Below, piece by piece: positions 1 to 11,478 of a stretch of DNA of 64,000 nucleotides (its first letter is position 1; each line of letters starts with the position of its first letter). Under the pieces are notes generated by a model that saw nothing but the letters and a program-made list of their open reading frames with translations, did not search any database and was not told where the DNA came from. Both the position numbers and the translations under genes were made by a program. Where the stretch lies: assembly GCF_024868665.1 (NCBI RefSeq), contig NC_079907.1, positions 21,671,796 to 21,735,795 on the forward strand. The letters run 5' to 3'. Origin of the DNA: Triplophysa rosa (lineage: Eukaryota > Chordata > Actinopteri > Cypriniformes > Nemacheilidae).

Positions 1-714
1 GAAATTGACATAACAGAGCGTAATGTAAAGAACATTCTTTTACAACAAAGTTTATCATTGTTTAAAAATTTTCAACTTTTAGGGCTATCGAAATATCCCA
101 GGAAGGAATTCTCACTCAGGTCTCAGCTGTCTGCCTCCACAAAAAAAGCGAGATACTGGGACTAAATTTCTTTTCATTTCAACTTAAAAACTTTTCAAAA
201 GCTGCCTTAAATTTTTAAGCTAAATCAAATTTTCATTTGAATTTAAATTATATTCAACTGATTAAAAAAATCTAGTTGAATTTTGTAACTTAAAAAAATC
301 AAGTTTAACTAACTTTATTTTATAAGTACATGTGACTTGTAAAGTCAATTTCATATAACTTACCAATTTAAGGCAGCGCTTGAACTGAACTTTAAGTTGA
401 TTTTTACAATGTGTTTCTGGTTTTTGATCCTTGAACTGGTTGGGAGCCCTGCCTACAGAATGAGCTCTAGCATTTAGAATGGTCACCTAAATGATTTTGT
501 GGACATCATTCTGACCACTGATTTATTTTTAGCATTTGTTGCCTTTATTTACATAGCACAGTGGGAGAGAGGACAGGAAGTGACACAAACAGTACAACAA
601 TTTCAGTGCTTGGCAAGTAATAAAGGGCAATAACTCAGTTGGTGCATTAATAAAGAATTTTTGTGTTATATCCACTCATAGGTATTCATTTTATAATGAT
701 TAAATGTCATTTAC

Positions 715-1798
715 CCTGAGGCTTGGCTGCTTGTCCATTGTAAGGTCCGGCCTTTGCACCATACCCTGTGGATCAGAACCAACACACATGAGATTAAGAT
801 GGGATCCATAAATCTGATTAAATCAAGGCAGAACCATTAAATATTTGTCACACACAAATAAAAAGTTCACCTGGTTTAGGTCCATTGATTCCACTATTTG
901 GATAGCCCAGATTTCCTAGAAAAGAACCTAAGTAGAGAAAAAAAATATGTCTTATTACCTAAATAACTTCTAAAAACTGTGCAAGCATTAGCTTTTTTCA
1001 ATTGCTTTTAAAATGTGTCATCCAATCAGGTTCATCCAATAAGAACGTTTCATTTCACAACATTAATGACTACATGTAATTTACCCTGGGGCTTGGCTGC
1101 TTGTCCATTGTAGGGTCCAGCTTTTGCACCATACCCTGCGGATCAGACCCAACACACATGAGATTCAGATGGTATCCAAATATATCATTAAATCAAACCA
1201 TTAATGCAGAACGATTAAGTCCTTTATCACACACAATTAAAACGTTTACCTGGTTTAGGTCCATTGCCCCCATTATTGGGATAGCCCATATTTCCTAGAG
1301 AAGAACCTAATTAAAGAACACAAATCTTTATATTAACTAAATAACTCCTAACAACATTTTACCATGTGGTTTAAAGGGGTTACACGGATTGACAGGAAAC
1401 AGATACAACACCTGCATTGCCTAGCAAATGGTAAAGTTCAATAACTCAACTGTTGCATAAAGAATTGAACTGAGATACACTCAAATGGTGTGCATACATC
1501 AGCTCTTTTACAGTAGCTATGAACATGTGTCATCCAATAAGAACCAGAACGTTTCATTTCACAATAGTAATGATTAAATGTAATTTACCCTGGGGCTTGG
1601 CTGCTTGTCCATTGTAGGGTCCAGCCTTTGCACCATACCCTGCGGATCAGACCCAACACACATGAGATTCAGATGGTATCCAAATATATCATTAAATCAA
1701 ACCATTAATGCAGAACGATTAAGTCCTTTATCACACACAATTAAAACGTTTACCTGGTTTAGGTCCATTGCCCCCATTATTGGGATAGCCCATATTTC
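715..1798 (-). repeat. Triplicated exon pair in the calymmin-like gene
   Basis: Three copies of a two-exon module follow each other: 1754-1798 with 1589-1639, 1250-1294 with 1085-1135, and 871-915 with 715-765. Each gives a 45 bp exon (type [15 protein letters not shown]) and a 51 bp exon ([17 protein letters not shown]). The first two modules are offset by exactly 504 bp. They encode the same residues and are nearly identical in the introns around the exons too, so that duplication is recent. The third (871-915, with [15 protein letters not shown]) is more diverged. Tandem duplication of symmetric phase-1 exons lengthens the protein without shifting the frame. Confidence 0.8.
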
Positions 1799-4775
1799 CT
1801 AGAGAAGAACCTAATTAAAGAACACAAATCTTTATATTAACTAAATAACTCCTAACAACATTTTACCATGTGGTTTAAAGGGGTTGCACAGATTGTCAAG
1901 AAACAGATACAACACCCGCGTTGCATAGCAAGTGGTAAAGTTCAATAACAATAAATTGTGCATAAAGAATTGAACTGAGATCCACTCATTGGTGTGCATA
2001 GTAAATAAGCTGTTTTACCAACACATTCTCACTCCCAACTCATCACATATTGAAGCTTATACCATGGTCTTTTTGAATACTCGATTCTGATTGGCTGGAA
2101 GGTGTGCATTAAAACCCTTTAACGCACAGGTAGCTCCAGTAAGTTTGATTACATTTGAAATTTAACTGACAAAATCACTGTAATTTTCACCCGTTTGATT
2201 TAAAATTTCACTGTAAACATCAATAAAAGATTTAACTTTGTAAATGACCATGGTATAAGCGGGATAATCCAAAGCTAGCCATGCGTTAAAGGATTTTAAT
2301 GCACTTCGCAGAGGCAAACACCTTCCGCTTTGCGTCGGGTGGTTCGTGGCCTCCACGTCGTGCATTAAAACCCTTTAACGCACGGCTAGCTGTGAATTAT
2401 TTCTTACTTAAAGCACAGGGCACCCTTTAGCATCAGTTTTCGACGTGCGTGGTACTCTGCTTTAAATGACAAACCTTTGCCGTCAGTATGCAGACGAGAT
2501 GGGCATGCGTTATTTTACTGTTATTAAGAAATTATCATTTTACAATGACATGCATCGGGGTATTATTTTCAATTTAAACAGCCAGAATAATTGTTTTTGC
2601 ATTACACTGTTTAGTCATTTTGATATTGTAATGTAACACATATAATATAAAACACAGGATGCAAAACCTTTTCAGAAACTACAAATATTCCACACATACC
2701 GAGGTCAAATGATAGATTTGTATGAATATCAGATGCAAAAGCGATCACCACTGGCCGTAAATCTCTGGTGATCACATTCAAAATTGCTGCCAGAAGCGCT
2801 ACATCATTGGCTCTAGTGTGTGTCTTGACTGATTGCGTCATTACGTCAGCTTTGAATGTGAAGTGTCATTATCTCTCGTGACTGATCGCGTCATGATTTA
2901 CATTTGAACGAGACGTGACTGCATGTGGTCATTGCATTCACGGAGTTCTTCATATAAAGTTGTTTATGGCTTCAGTTCACAAGGTTTGCAACGCGAGTTG
3001 TTTTGTAATACCTTTATACTGTACTTTCACTCATGTGTTGTGTTTTGTATGTTAGGTTTAGGGTGAGGGCAAGGTTAGGGGCTCTAAAATATCTTTGAAA
3101 TCCGAAATATTTATGAAACCATTTATATCTTTACAAATGCCATGAATTAAATGTGACTTGAACTGAGGCAAACAACCTAAAAGCAATGCAGTACCCCGCA
3201 CATGTATACATCTGTATAGACACAACAGTTTAAAACTCTGTAATTTAAGAGTGCAAAAAAATGATAATAATATTGAGAAAATTGCATTTGAAGTTGTTAA
3301 TCAGAGGCACTGAAGCAGGCCATCCACTCACAAAAATATTTTTTTATATATTTAGGGTAGGAAATTTACAAAATATCTTCATGGAACGTGATCTTAATTT
3401 AATACCCTAATGATTTTTTTTGGCATAAAAGAAAAATCGATAATTTTGAGCCATACAATGTCATTTTGGCTTTTACTAAAAATGTTCCCGTGCTACTTAA
3501 GACTGGTTTTGTGATCCAGGGTCACATATATTAAAATGTACAGATAAAATATACCATATAAATATACCTTATACAGGCAGTGGTGCAACTCCCACTGAAA
3601 ATTCGGGAAATAGCCACGACAACTGACATCAATATGACAATTTATACCACAGAGTGCCTTTCCATTTGTGAATGTTGTCACAGATGGTTAATGTGTGTTC
3701 AACAAACCTTATTTTTTCCTGGGCAATGACAGTGGAAATGTAGAATAGATTATCTTGTGGCTATGACTTTGTAAGGGTATTTGGGTCATAACGTTATGGG
3801 TTATTGCTTCTGTTCCTATGTTGGGACCAGGACACTCATTCTCTGTCTTAAGTAGCACATGCTTTCAGTCTGGTGATGCACTATTCTGTTTGTATTATTG
3901 CTGACTTGTTGTGGATAGAGGTGTAGATTTCACCACTTCCGTTTTGGCATTGTTTTGTCCTGTGATAAAGTCCTGTGAGTTTTTTTACTATACTTCTAAA
4001 TCTAAATTGATAATGCTTTATATGTAAATGTGGATACAGTAGATAATGTACTTTCTCGTTGATTGAAATCAATGTAACATTAAATGTGGGAGTAATGCGG
4101 TTTTATGATTCAGAGTGTGAACAACAGGTAGGTGGTACCATATGAGGGACGTCCTCCATATCCAGGTTGACTTTGTGTGTTCACAAAAGCACCTGAATGT
4201 AAACAGACAGGTAAATTATGATAGAATACAACAACTGAACAGACCAGTTTGCTATAGCAGACACAGCGTCATAGTCTGTTGATGCATGAAAATAAACATG
4301 TTCAGTAGACAGATAAAATACTGTAATAAAATTGTTTGTACTTACTCCTAGCTTTTCCTCCATATACATTCTGGTTAACAGGGACTGCAACAATACAGAG
4401 AATGCCAGTGTGTTAAAGCAAAAACAACTGTAAGTACACACATACAATACTGTGATTTACTGTACTGCAGATTATGTTTGATCACCATTGGGTTTTGCTC
4501 CATATCCATTTTGTGTGGCTGCAGCTGAAGATCCATAACCTTTTATGAGATAAATATTAAATACAACCAGCAAACATACTCTCTGACCAACAAACAGAAT
4601 TATATTTACCTTTGAATGCTCCATTTCCATTGGCTGCTACAGGAAAGAAACTTTGACCTGAGTAGAAAAAAACAAATAAACAATCCGATTTAATAAATAT
4701 GCAAAGCAGAATATTGGCTATACAGAATACAAATAATTGGCTGGAAACATTGTTATTAATTACTTGTTATTACTG

Positions 4776-4838
<63 letters not shown>

Positions 4839-4846
4839 TGTGTGTG

Positions 4847-4878
<32 letters not shown>

Positions 4879-7800
4879 TGCGTGTGTGTTATTGTACATT
4901 TTTGTCACCGCCTCTCATTAAAGCAATTTTCAGTGTAGATTTGTTATACCTGGGATTTGTAAAACCATACTGTATTTTATTCAATATGAAAGATAAATTA
5001 TATAGAGAAAATCAGCACTATAGTGGAAATACTTTGCGTCACCATTTGCTTTCATTAAATATGAAAACAAAATAATGTGTACCTTTGACTGTAGCTCCAT
5101 TTCCATTGGCTGTTGGAAGAGAGGCACTGTAACCTGCCAAAGATTTCATAAAAACAAACAACCAATCATATTTAATGAATGTACAAAGTTAATATTAGCC
5201 ACTGGACTCACCATTATGTCCAAGAGCTAAAGCAGGTGGACTACCAAATTCTACAACATCATAACTATAAGTTATACATTTCGTTTAGTTTGGCTTTGTA
5301 GACAAGAAGCAAGATTTAAAATTCGATTCTATAATGATTTGGCAGCCAGTGTAGGGATCTCAAAAGCAGGATAATTTTTTATGTCCTGTCAGAAATCTAA
5401 GTGCTGCATTTTGAACTACATGTGGGCAGGAGATTTGGGTCTTAGATATGCCATAGTAGAGGGTGTTGCAATAATCTAACCAAAATGTAATAAAAGCATA
5501 GATTGCTAACTTTAGAGAGGGCTCGGAGAAAAAAAAAAGATATTTGAAAGCGAGCGATGATAGAAACCCAGGGAAAGTAAGTAGAGAGAAAAGAAAGCAG
5601 GTGCTAAAACAGAACCTTGAGGTACACCGCAGGTTAGATTGCCTAAAGAGGAGGTGAAACTTCATATAATAGAATCTTGTGATTTACAGGCTGGGGACAG
5701 GTCCATAGTTACTAAAACGACAGAGTTGCCTCAAATAATGAGGGTGTATAATGTCATAAGGACATAAAGAAGGATTAAGTTTTGCGATGACTTCCCATAA
5801 AAGAGCCTAAAGGATTTCTGACTATCAACATTTCATAATCTGTTAACTACTGTATTTCTGGGCCCTCAGATTTGAGGATGTGTCAAGTATTTCAAGAAAT
5901 CTTCACAAAGTGCAAAGGTAGGATTGTGAAAGGGATTAACAGGAGTATTTAACGTTGAATTGAAAAAAAAGAAAAAAAGAAAAAAAATCTTGGGTATGGT
6001 GATGTTTCAGATTTGCAAACTAGGACGCTTTGGCTGTCTTAACAGCTCCCTGATATAAAGACAAACAATTCTTCAAGACATCAGAGGAGATGTGAGGTTT
6101 AGCTTTTTTCCATGTGTAACTATGTAAGAAGTCTGTGTTGTAGTTAACCTTGAGTTAGGCTGTGCCCCACTCACCCCTACTCTCTAAGCGTTAAACATAA
6201 TAGTCTTTACCTTTCAACATAGCTCCATTTCCATTGGCTGCTGGAAGAGAGACACTTTGACCTGCACAGGAGTCAAGAGCAAGGAACAAGCAATCATATT
6301 TAATAAACATGTAAACGCTGAATAATGCCTCTACGGTTAGAAAAGAATGGCTGGTTAATATTAGTTAATATACTCACAATTTACAATTCAGTTTTTAAAA
6401 CGAACACAAGTAATGTTAAAATTAAAAACTACATTTATAACAAAGTATATAAAATAAATGTATTTTTGCGTAAATGCCTGCCCAAACAATATTTCAGTAT
6501 AGATTTTTTACATCGTATACCTGGGATTTTATAAACCATAAATATTTTATTCAATTAGAAAGAAAATAAACGATACAGACAAAATCATTGTGCACTAGAA
6601 GAGATACTCTGACCACAAATTCCTTTTATTAACATTTCATAAATGAAATACCATTGGGTTTGGCTGCTTGTCTATTTGCTATAGCAAATACAGATCCAAA
6701 GTCTCCACAATACTTTCCAACCATCATACAGAATGAACTTTACCTTTGAATGCAGCTCCATTTCCACTGGCTGCTGCAAGAGAGGCACTTAGACCTGCAG
6801 AAGTCAAGAAAAAATGAACAAAAAAATCATATTTAATGAATATGGAATACGAATAAGTGGGGTTATAATGCCACTGCAGTTAAAAAAAAAATTAGTGTTA
6901 ATAAACTGTTGCAAACACCATTATTTCCAGGAGCTATAGCCATATCCTAAAACATTTGAGAAAACAGAAAGAATATTGTATTACAGTAAATCAGGTTTTG
7001 TTATTATTTAAAATAAAACATGAATTGAAATAAATATAATTTTGTGTAAATGTGAATTGTCACGTCCTAACTTGTTAATCGTATATGATTAAAGTATACT
7101 GTAAATACTAAAAGGACATGAGATGAAGAAATGATACAAACAAAATCAGAGTGTGGAACTATTCTGCTTACCGTTTCCTTTAATATTAGCTGATCCGCTA
7201 TTGGGGCCCAAACTGTAACCTAAAACAACAGATTTCAGAAAACAAGATTGTTTCATATACTTGCAAATACAAATAAGGTGATCTTTTCTTAATTAAATTG
7301 AGTCTCTCCTTTTTGTAAACAAATGCGAAGGTAATTGCATATCTAAATATCATACACATGGCATAATAATGGAGGCAAAGAGGAAAATTCATCAACAGAC
7401 TGACTGTGTACAAGTAATAAAATTCCATTCCATTCTCACAACAAGATGTTGAATTCAGATAGGCAGTGCCAGAAAAACCTCATTTGTTTGATTTAGTTTA
7501 GTCAGAAGCTTTTGGCAGAGGAAAGATGTTTCACAAAATGCTGTGAAGATTTTCAGGGAATAAGCAGTTGTTTGGCCTGCCTTCTCATAGCTTCCTTATA
7601 TATTGTATATGGCCCATAAAACAATATAACTTTTCATAAGTCACCACCTGGGCAGTGCTATGATCTGGGTTTGCTGCAGTTGGTCAGGTCTAGGTTCAGC
7701 GACGTTCTGTGACCAAAGAATGAGGTCAGCTGACTGCCTGAATGACCAGGTTATCCCATCAATGGATTTTTCTTCCCTGATGGCACGGGCGTATTCCAAG

Positions 7801-8481
7801 ATGACAATGCCAGGGTTCATCGGGCCGAAATTGTGAAAGAGTGCTTCAGGGAGCATGAGACATCATTTTCACACCTTAACCCCATTGAGCATCTTTGGGA
7901 TGTGCTGGAGAAAACTTTGAGCAGCCGTCCATCAAAGCTATCAAAGCTAAAGGCGGTCCAACGAAATATTAGAGTGTGTGACTTTTTTTTGGGTGGGCAG
8001 TGTATAAAATATAAAATTATATCAAAAATAGCCGAGTAGTTATTGGTCCAACAAATATATCAAAACAGGCTTTATGGTCTTTATATAAATGAAGATATTT
8101 GTTTACTTTGAAGTCAAAAGAAAGTATGCCTTCACGTCCTCACGAACATCACTTTGTAGATAGCACGAGCAATAATCGCCCTTTGTTGCTTTTAGCCACA
8201 GTCTCGGTCTAGCAGTTCTATAGAGTTCGCACAAACACACACAAAAACTAATAACACTTCATACAATGAGATGCTTTGATGAGATTCATTGTTTCTAGTC
8301 CACGTATCTTCCTGGTAAAGGTTAAAGTGGATTTAAGACACACGTAGAACATACAACATGGATTCCACATAACATATATTTGAATTGTCACGATTTCTGC
8401 ATCCTTACCTGTGCCGCCTTGAAGTGTGGCTCTTGTCATCCAGAGCAATAACATCATCCTTAAAAGTGTCCATCCCAACAT
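715..8481 (-). CDS. Calymmin/elastin-like secreted matrix protein, 5' 17 exons (probable calymmin; 3' end outside window)
   Basis: I read 17 coding exons by joining AG/GT-bounded blocks on the minus strand: 8409-8481, 7172-7219, 6744-6794, 6652-6678, 6211-6261, 5212-5250, 5083-5133, 4610-4657, 4486-4539, 4346-4384, 4139-4192, 1754-1798, 1589-1639, 1250-1294, 1085-1135, 871-915, 715-765. Every junction is phase 1, so the frame stays open for about 274 residues and runs past the window start. The product begins with a signal peptide. Short repeats rich in Gly, Tyr, Asn, Ala and Lys follow, for example [27 protein letters not shown] and GYGAKPNG. Lys-Gly or Lys-Pro-X-Gly at exon ends would suit lysyl-oxidase cross-links, as in elastin. 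The GYGAKPNG style and the small symmetric exons recall fish calymmin, an extracellular notochord-sheath protein; that name is from memory and not certain. Another elastin-like matrix protein is the alternative. There is no enzyme domain. Confidence 0.72.
2056..2420. repeat. Inverted-repeat element (MITE-like) in an intron of the calymmin-like gene
   Basis: TATACCATGGTC near 2058 returns inverted as GACCATGGTATA near 2245. The segment AAAACCCTTTAACGCAC occurs at about 2110 and again at about 2366, with an inverted version near 2282. A GATTCTGATTGGCTGG core is shared with the element starting near 8.8 kb. The exact ends and target duplication are unclear. Confidence 0.5.
2421..4138. other. Intron of the calymmin-like gene, no exon recognised
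   Basis: The intron between exons 4139-4192 and 1754-1798 is unusually long for this gene. Apart from the element at 2056-2420 I see no block with the expected Gly/Lys pattern and phase-1 splice sites. A short TTAGG-like stretch near 3,050-3,080 is not a telomeric array. Confidence 0.4.
4139..7219 (-). CDS. Central repeat exons (10 exons) of the calymmin-like gene
   Basis: Ten exons of 27-54 bp fall into two sequence types. Four (6744-6794, 6211-6261, 5083-5133, 4610-4657) share the pattern G-x-S-x-(S)-x-P/A-x-A-N/S-G-N-G-A-x-x-K-G, so they look like successive duplicates. The others are more varied: [16 protein letters not shown] (7172-7219), ANRQAAKPN (6652-6678), [13 protein letters not shown] (5212-5250), [18 protein letters not shown] (4486-4539), [12 protein letters not shown] (4346-4384) and [17 protein letters not shown] (4139-4192). 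At two junctions the split codon is not Gly: 4486 to 4384 gives Val and 4346 to 4192 gives Ser. The two least typical exons, 4346-4384 and 6652-6678, are the least certain. Confidence 0.68.
4782..4887. repeat. (TG)n microsatellite ending in (TGCG)n
   Basis: About 100 bp of TG dinucleotides, interrupted by CG and ending in five TGCG-type steps, lies in the intron between exons 5083-5133 and 4610-4657. Open frames across it are artefacts. Confidence 0.95.
5360..5665 (-). mobile_element. LINE fragment, reverse-transcriptase C-terminal end
   Basis: The minus-strand translation contains [12 protein letters not shown] followed by [11 protein letters not shown]. This is the conserved region after the catalytic core of CR1/L2-type LINE reverse transcriptases (compare LDYCNALL and VQNAAARILT). 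It is a short remnant in an intron of the calymmin-like gene, with no ORF beyond it. Confidence 0.65.
6919..6946 (-). pseudogene. Decayed exon of the calymmin-like gene
   Basis: A 28 bp block with a good acceptor (TTTTAG) and a weak donor (GTGTTT) aligns with the 39 bp exon 5212-5250, sharing its GCTCYTGGAMATAATG end, but it is 11 bp shorter. Read in the phase used everywhere else in the gene it reaches TAA after eight codons. Its length is not a multiple of three, so inclusion would break the frame. I left it out of the coding model. Confidence 0.5.
7641..8005. mobile_element. Tc1/mariner-type transposon remnant
   Basis: The plus strand encodes [16 protein letters not shown], the conserved C-terminal motif of Tc1 transposases. 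Another short piece is readable on the minus strand. The right edge, with GGGTGGGCAGTGTA, resembles a mariner terminal repeat. No intact DDE domain remains. The remnant lies in intron 1 of the calymmin-like gene; the left limit is uncertain (possibly from about 7,458). Confidence 0.6.
8409..8481 (-). CDS. Signal-peptide exon (exon 1) of the calymmin-like gene
   Basis: The exon opens with ATG and encodes [20 protein letters not shown] followed by QGGT, ending in phase 1 at a GTAAGG donor. A basic residue, a Leu/Met-rich core and small residues before Gln-Gly-Gly fit a secretory signal peptide with cleavage near the Thr-Leu/Gln junction. The start is chosen because it is the first ATG downstream of a TATA-like box at a normal distance, and because the frame joins the next exon at a Gly codon. 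The next exon recognised is 7172-7219, which leaves an intron of about 1.2 kb holding a Tc1-type remnant. Confidence 0.75.
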
Positions 8482-8601
8482 TGTGGAGAAAACTAAAGAA
8501 TAGAACCAAGAAAAGAAGCAGGCGACAGGAAAATGCAAAAAAAGCCCAAAATGCAAAGAAGATGGTTGCATAGACAGAAGACATGCAGTTGTCTCTTGAG
8601 C

Positions 8602-8609
8602 TTTATAAA
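8602..8609 (-). promoter_or_regulatory. TATA-like box of the calymmin-like gene
   Basis: On the minus strand the motif TTTATAAA lies about 120 bp upstream of the ATG at 8481. This predicts transcription start near 8,570-8,580 and a 5' UTR of about 95 nt. A TATA promoter fits a strongly tissue-restricted matrix gene, but this is a motif match only. Confidence 0.5.
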
Positions 8610-8796
8610 CCATCTGTGTGTAGTGGCACCTCCTCTTAGGGGCCATCAAAAAAGAGACGTGCTTTCATTTCACCCCTATGTGGGCCCGTAAAACTTGATG
8701 TACCCTTATATCTCACTGCACATGCTACATAACTGGAGGATAGATAGCCACTAATCCATCTTTACCTATAGACAAAACTTCAGCTATATATGAAGA

Positions 8797-9461
8797 GTTT
8801 GGTTCCCAAATGAGATAACTCAGTTTTTAAAATTGTTCAATAATCATGTTTTTATTGCGTTAGTTAGCTGTATTTTTTTGTTATTATGGCTTATTACAAG
8901 GCTCATTTGAATGCTTGATTCTGATTGGCCAGTCGCGACATTCCAAGGTGGTGTTATTTTCAAATAACAACCGCTCAAAACTAATAACACCCTGTAACCC
9001 GGATGCTGCAAATCATTTTGAGAGGGGCAGTTTAATATTACACAAAAATGAATTATAAATATGTCTTCTAATAACATACATGGCATTATATTTACAAATG
9101 ATTAAACCAATTTGCCTGTTCGTGACGTTTGAACGTCGTTTCGTACTTTAAAACCGAAACTAAATGGCTTTTCCTCGCGGAAGGTCTGCAATCGGTAAAA
9201 ATGTGCTAATAAAATATTTCAAATTCACATTTTATGTCCAGTTTTTTTCTCATGTGGCAAGTAGCCGCATTCGCGTCGGGTCCTGGTCACACTGTCGGGC
9301 CTTATTTCTGCAATTACAATCGGCTGCCTGTACATTATCCCTTACTTAAATCAAAAGAAAGCAACTGCAGTTTGATTGATATTAATTGGAATGCACAATA
9401 AAAAAACATGAATTTGGATTTTTTTTAAAGTTATCTCGTTTTGGAACCAAGCTCTTCTTAT
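8797..9461. repeat. MITE-like element with terminal inverted repeats
   Basis: AAGAGTTTGGTTCCCAAATG at the left returns inverted near 9,430-9,461 as GTTATCTCGTTTTGGAACC followed by AAGCTCTT. The interior contains a GATTCTGATTGGCCAG core shared with 2056-2420. The element sits just upstream of the calymmin-like promoter and has no coding capacity. Confidence 0.6.
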
Positions 9462-10258
9462 GTTAAAGAAGTTTCAGGTTTCAGTGTGCATGCATGTTCA
9501 ACACATATTATCAGTTAGTTGTTCAATCTTTGAAGATTTAGTACCTGACATTGGTTCTGTGCTTAGATCTGATTGGTCAATGGCGGAATCCTCAAAATAC
9601 TTCACATAATGACTGCTAAATTGCAAAACTGCATATATAACAAACAAACCGTCAATCTTCAAAATCAATGATAATCAATTTCCTACTAATGCCCTTCATT
9701 TTTTATATTGACTCTAAATGGGTTACTTGAAAAAAACAACAATCATATCTTCTGGAAATGTACTTTTTATTGTCTTGGTGGCTAATACCTCCTAATTAAG
9801 GAGACTTGTTCCAATATTACATTACATTTAAATGAGTGAAACAAAAGCAGATGCAAATCGAATATTTCCACCAGAATATGTTAAGTGCATGTTAAACTGA
9901 GCAGTTGTTTAAACAGGAGCTCACTGTTTGCTCATTAAATGAACCATTACGTCTGTGCTAGCTAGTGACTTTCGCGCTATGCCTGATCTTGAATGCACAA
10001 TCTTGAATTCTAGACGTTGTAAAACCAACTCACAGTCAGACACTGAGTAAACTATGAGAGTTGTCACTCAAACACTACCACACCGGAAACGATGTGCAAA
10101 CACTCAGTGATGATCCAGAAGAAAACAAACAGAATAGGTCCTGATAGAATTTCAGGGTGCTAGGCCTACCGATTTTGAGGGTGTAGTAAACATGCATTTT
10201 TAAAATATGGCAGTATTATGCAATACAATGTTCTCATCATTTTAATGATAAGAACAAC
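9462..10258. other. Intergenic stretch, no feature recognised
   Basis: AT-rich sequence between the calymmin-like gene and patl2. I found no exon-like block, RNA gene or clear repeat boundary here. Confidence 0.4.
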
Positions 10259-10481
10259 CAGGGCTGGACTGGGAAGAAAAATCGGCCCTCCAACATTTCT
10301 GTCGACGGTGGGGGGGGGGTGGTTGGGGTGGAATGCATACGTGTCTTTTGCATTCGCATTGCGTGCATTCGCATTTATAATTTATACGTCCGTCTGAGCA
10401 GCCAAAGCGTCCGTTCCGGCCCCAAACGATAGCGGCCCACCGGGAAAATGCCCGGATCGCCAGATGGCCAGTCCGCCCCTG
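10259..10481. mobile_element. Non-autonomous hAT-like MITE with 8 bp target duplication
   Basis: The 223 bp element starts CAGGGCTGGACTGG and ends CCAGTCCGCCCCTG, a nearly perfect terminal inverted repeat. It is flanked on both sides by AGAACAAC (10251-10258 and 10482-10489). An 8 bp duplication with CAGGG ends is typical of hAT elements. There is no ORF. Confidence 0.85.
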
Positions 10482-11132
10482 AGAACAACTATATTGACAA
10501 TAGCGAATGTTAAACTAAAACTGTTGCTATAACAAAGCTTAATATTTAAGGTGACATACCTGCAAAAAGAATTACAAGCATTTTGTTCCTCAGTGATGTT
10601 TTAGACATGTTTCATTTATTGTCTCCATTATTATTATGTATTTATATAGTATATACTGTATTATTTTATACACATACTATTTTAAATATTTGCATTATGT
10701 CCTCTGTGAATTTAAATCAAAATAAATTTATAATTTCAACTCATGAGAAAGTAAAACAATGTGGCTAAAGTAAAACAGCAAAAGAATACCAAAGGGTCTC
10801 ACCTCCCACCAACATTCCACACACTGTGCCTAAATCCTCATATCAAGGGTTCAAGGGGAGTTGAAAAGCTGACCTTTAACCCATCATACTTCTGTTTTCT
10901 GACCTCTCATGCATTTAACTGATACGTAGAATGACATCACCCTGACCCACCCCAACACACACACACACGCACACACACACGCACACAAAGAAGGTCTTTC
11001 TGTTAGTTAGAATGAGGATGTGATTGGACAGGTTCTGTTAAAACCGAAGCACACTTCCTTCATCCACCCATCTCCCTCAATAGCTTGACACGGGCACACA
11101 ACCCATTTTAATAACTAGTTCAGCTGTAAATA

Positions 11133-11478
11133 AGTCAGTTTTATTTTAAATAGCACCTTTTACTATTTGCATTGTATCAAAGCAGACGATAAAACACATG
11201 TTAATCAAATATAGAATAAATAAGAATATAGCCCTGAAAGTAATATGAAACAGATAAGTAAAAAATCAAACACACACACATTCAAACACACACACTTATA
11301 CGAGTCATTATATGCCTACGAAAATGCAGTGAGGTCAGCCAAGAGTAAATATTATGCTGATTTACTTGTAAAATACCGCAGTAATCCCGCTATTTTATTT
11401 GATACCATTAAGTCAGTGCTAAATCCCACTATTACATGTCCTGTTGTGTCCAACAGTTGGAGCAGTACCATTACTTGA
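11133..11478. mobile_element. Rearranged LINE fragments in opposite orientations
   Basis: At 11133-11180 the sequence resembles the LINE 3' end seen at 50110-50165 (AGTCAG-TTTTATTT, then TTGCATTGTATCAAAGCAG), in the minus-oriented copy. At 11290-11440 the plus strand encodes AYENAVRSAKSKYYADLL and NPAILFDTIKSVLNP, typical of the linker before a LINE reverse transcriptase. The two pieces therefore point opposite ways. Confidence 0.5.

Noticed and set aside
3050..3090. TTAGGG-like words suggesting an interstitial telomeric repeat
   Set aside because: Only three or four imperfect words (GTTAGG, TTAGGG, GTTAGGGG); no array.
4737..5075. 112-codon open frame rich in Cys and Val on the plus strand
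   Set aside because: It is a read-through of the (TG)n microsatellite; CV repeats are the direct translation of TGTG.
8248..8649. 133-codon minus-strand open frame as one intact gene
   Set aside because: Only the segment from the Met at 8481 to the GTAAGG donor is coding; the rest is leader and intron read-through.
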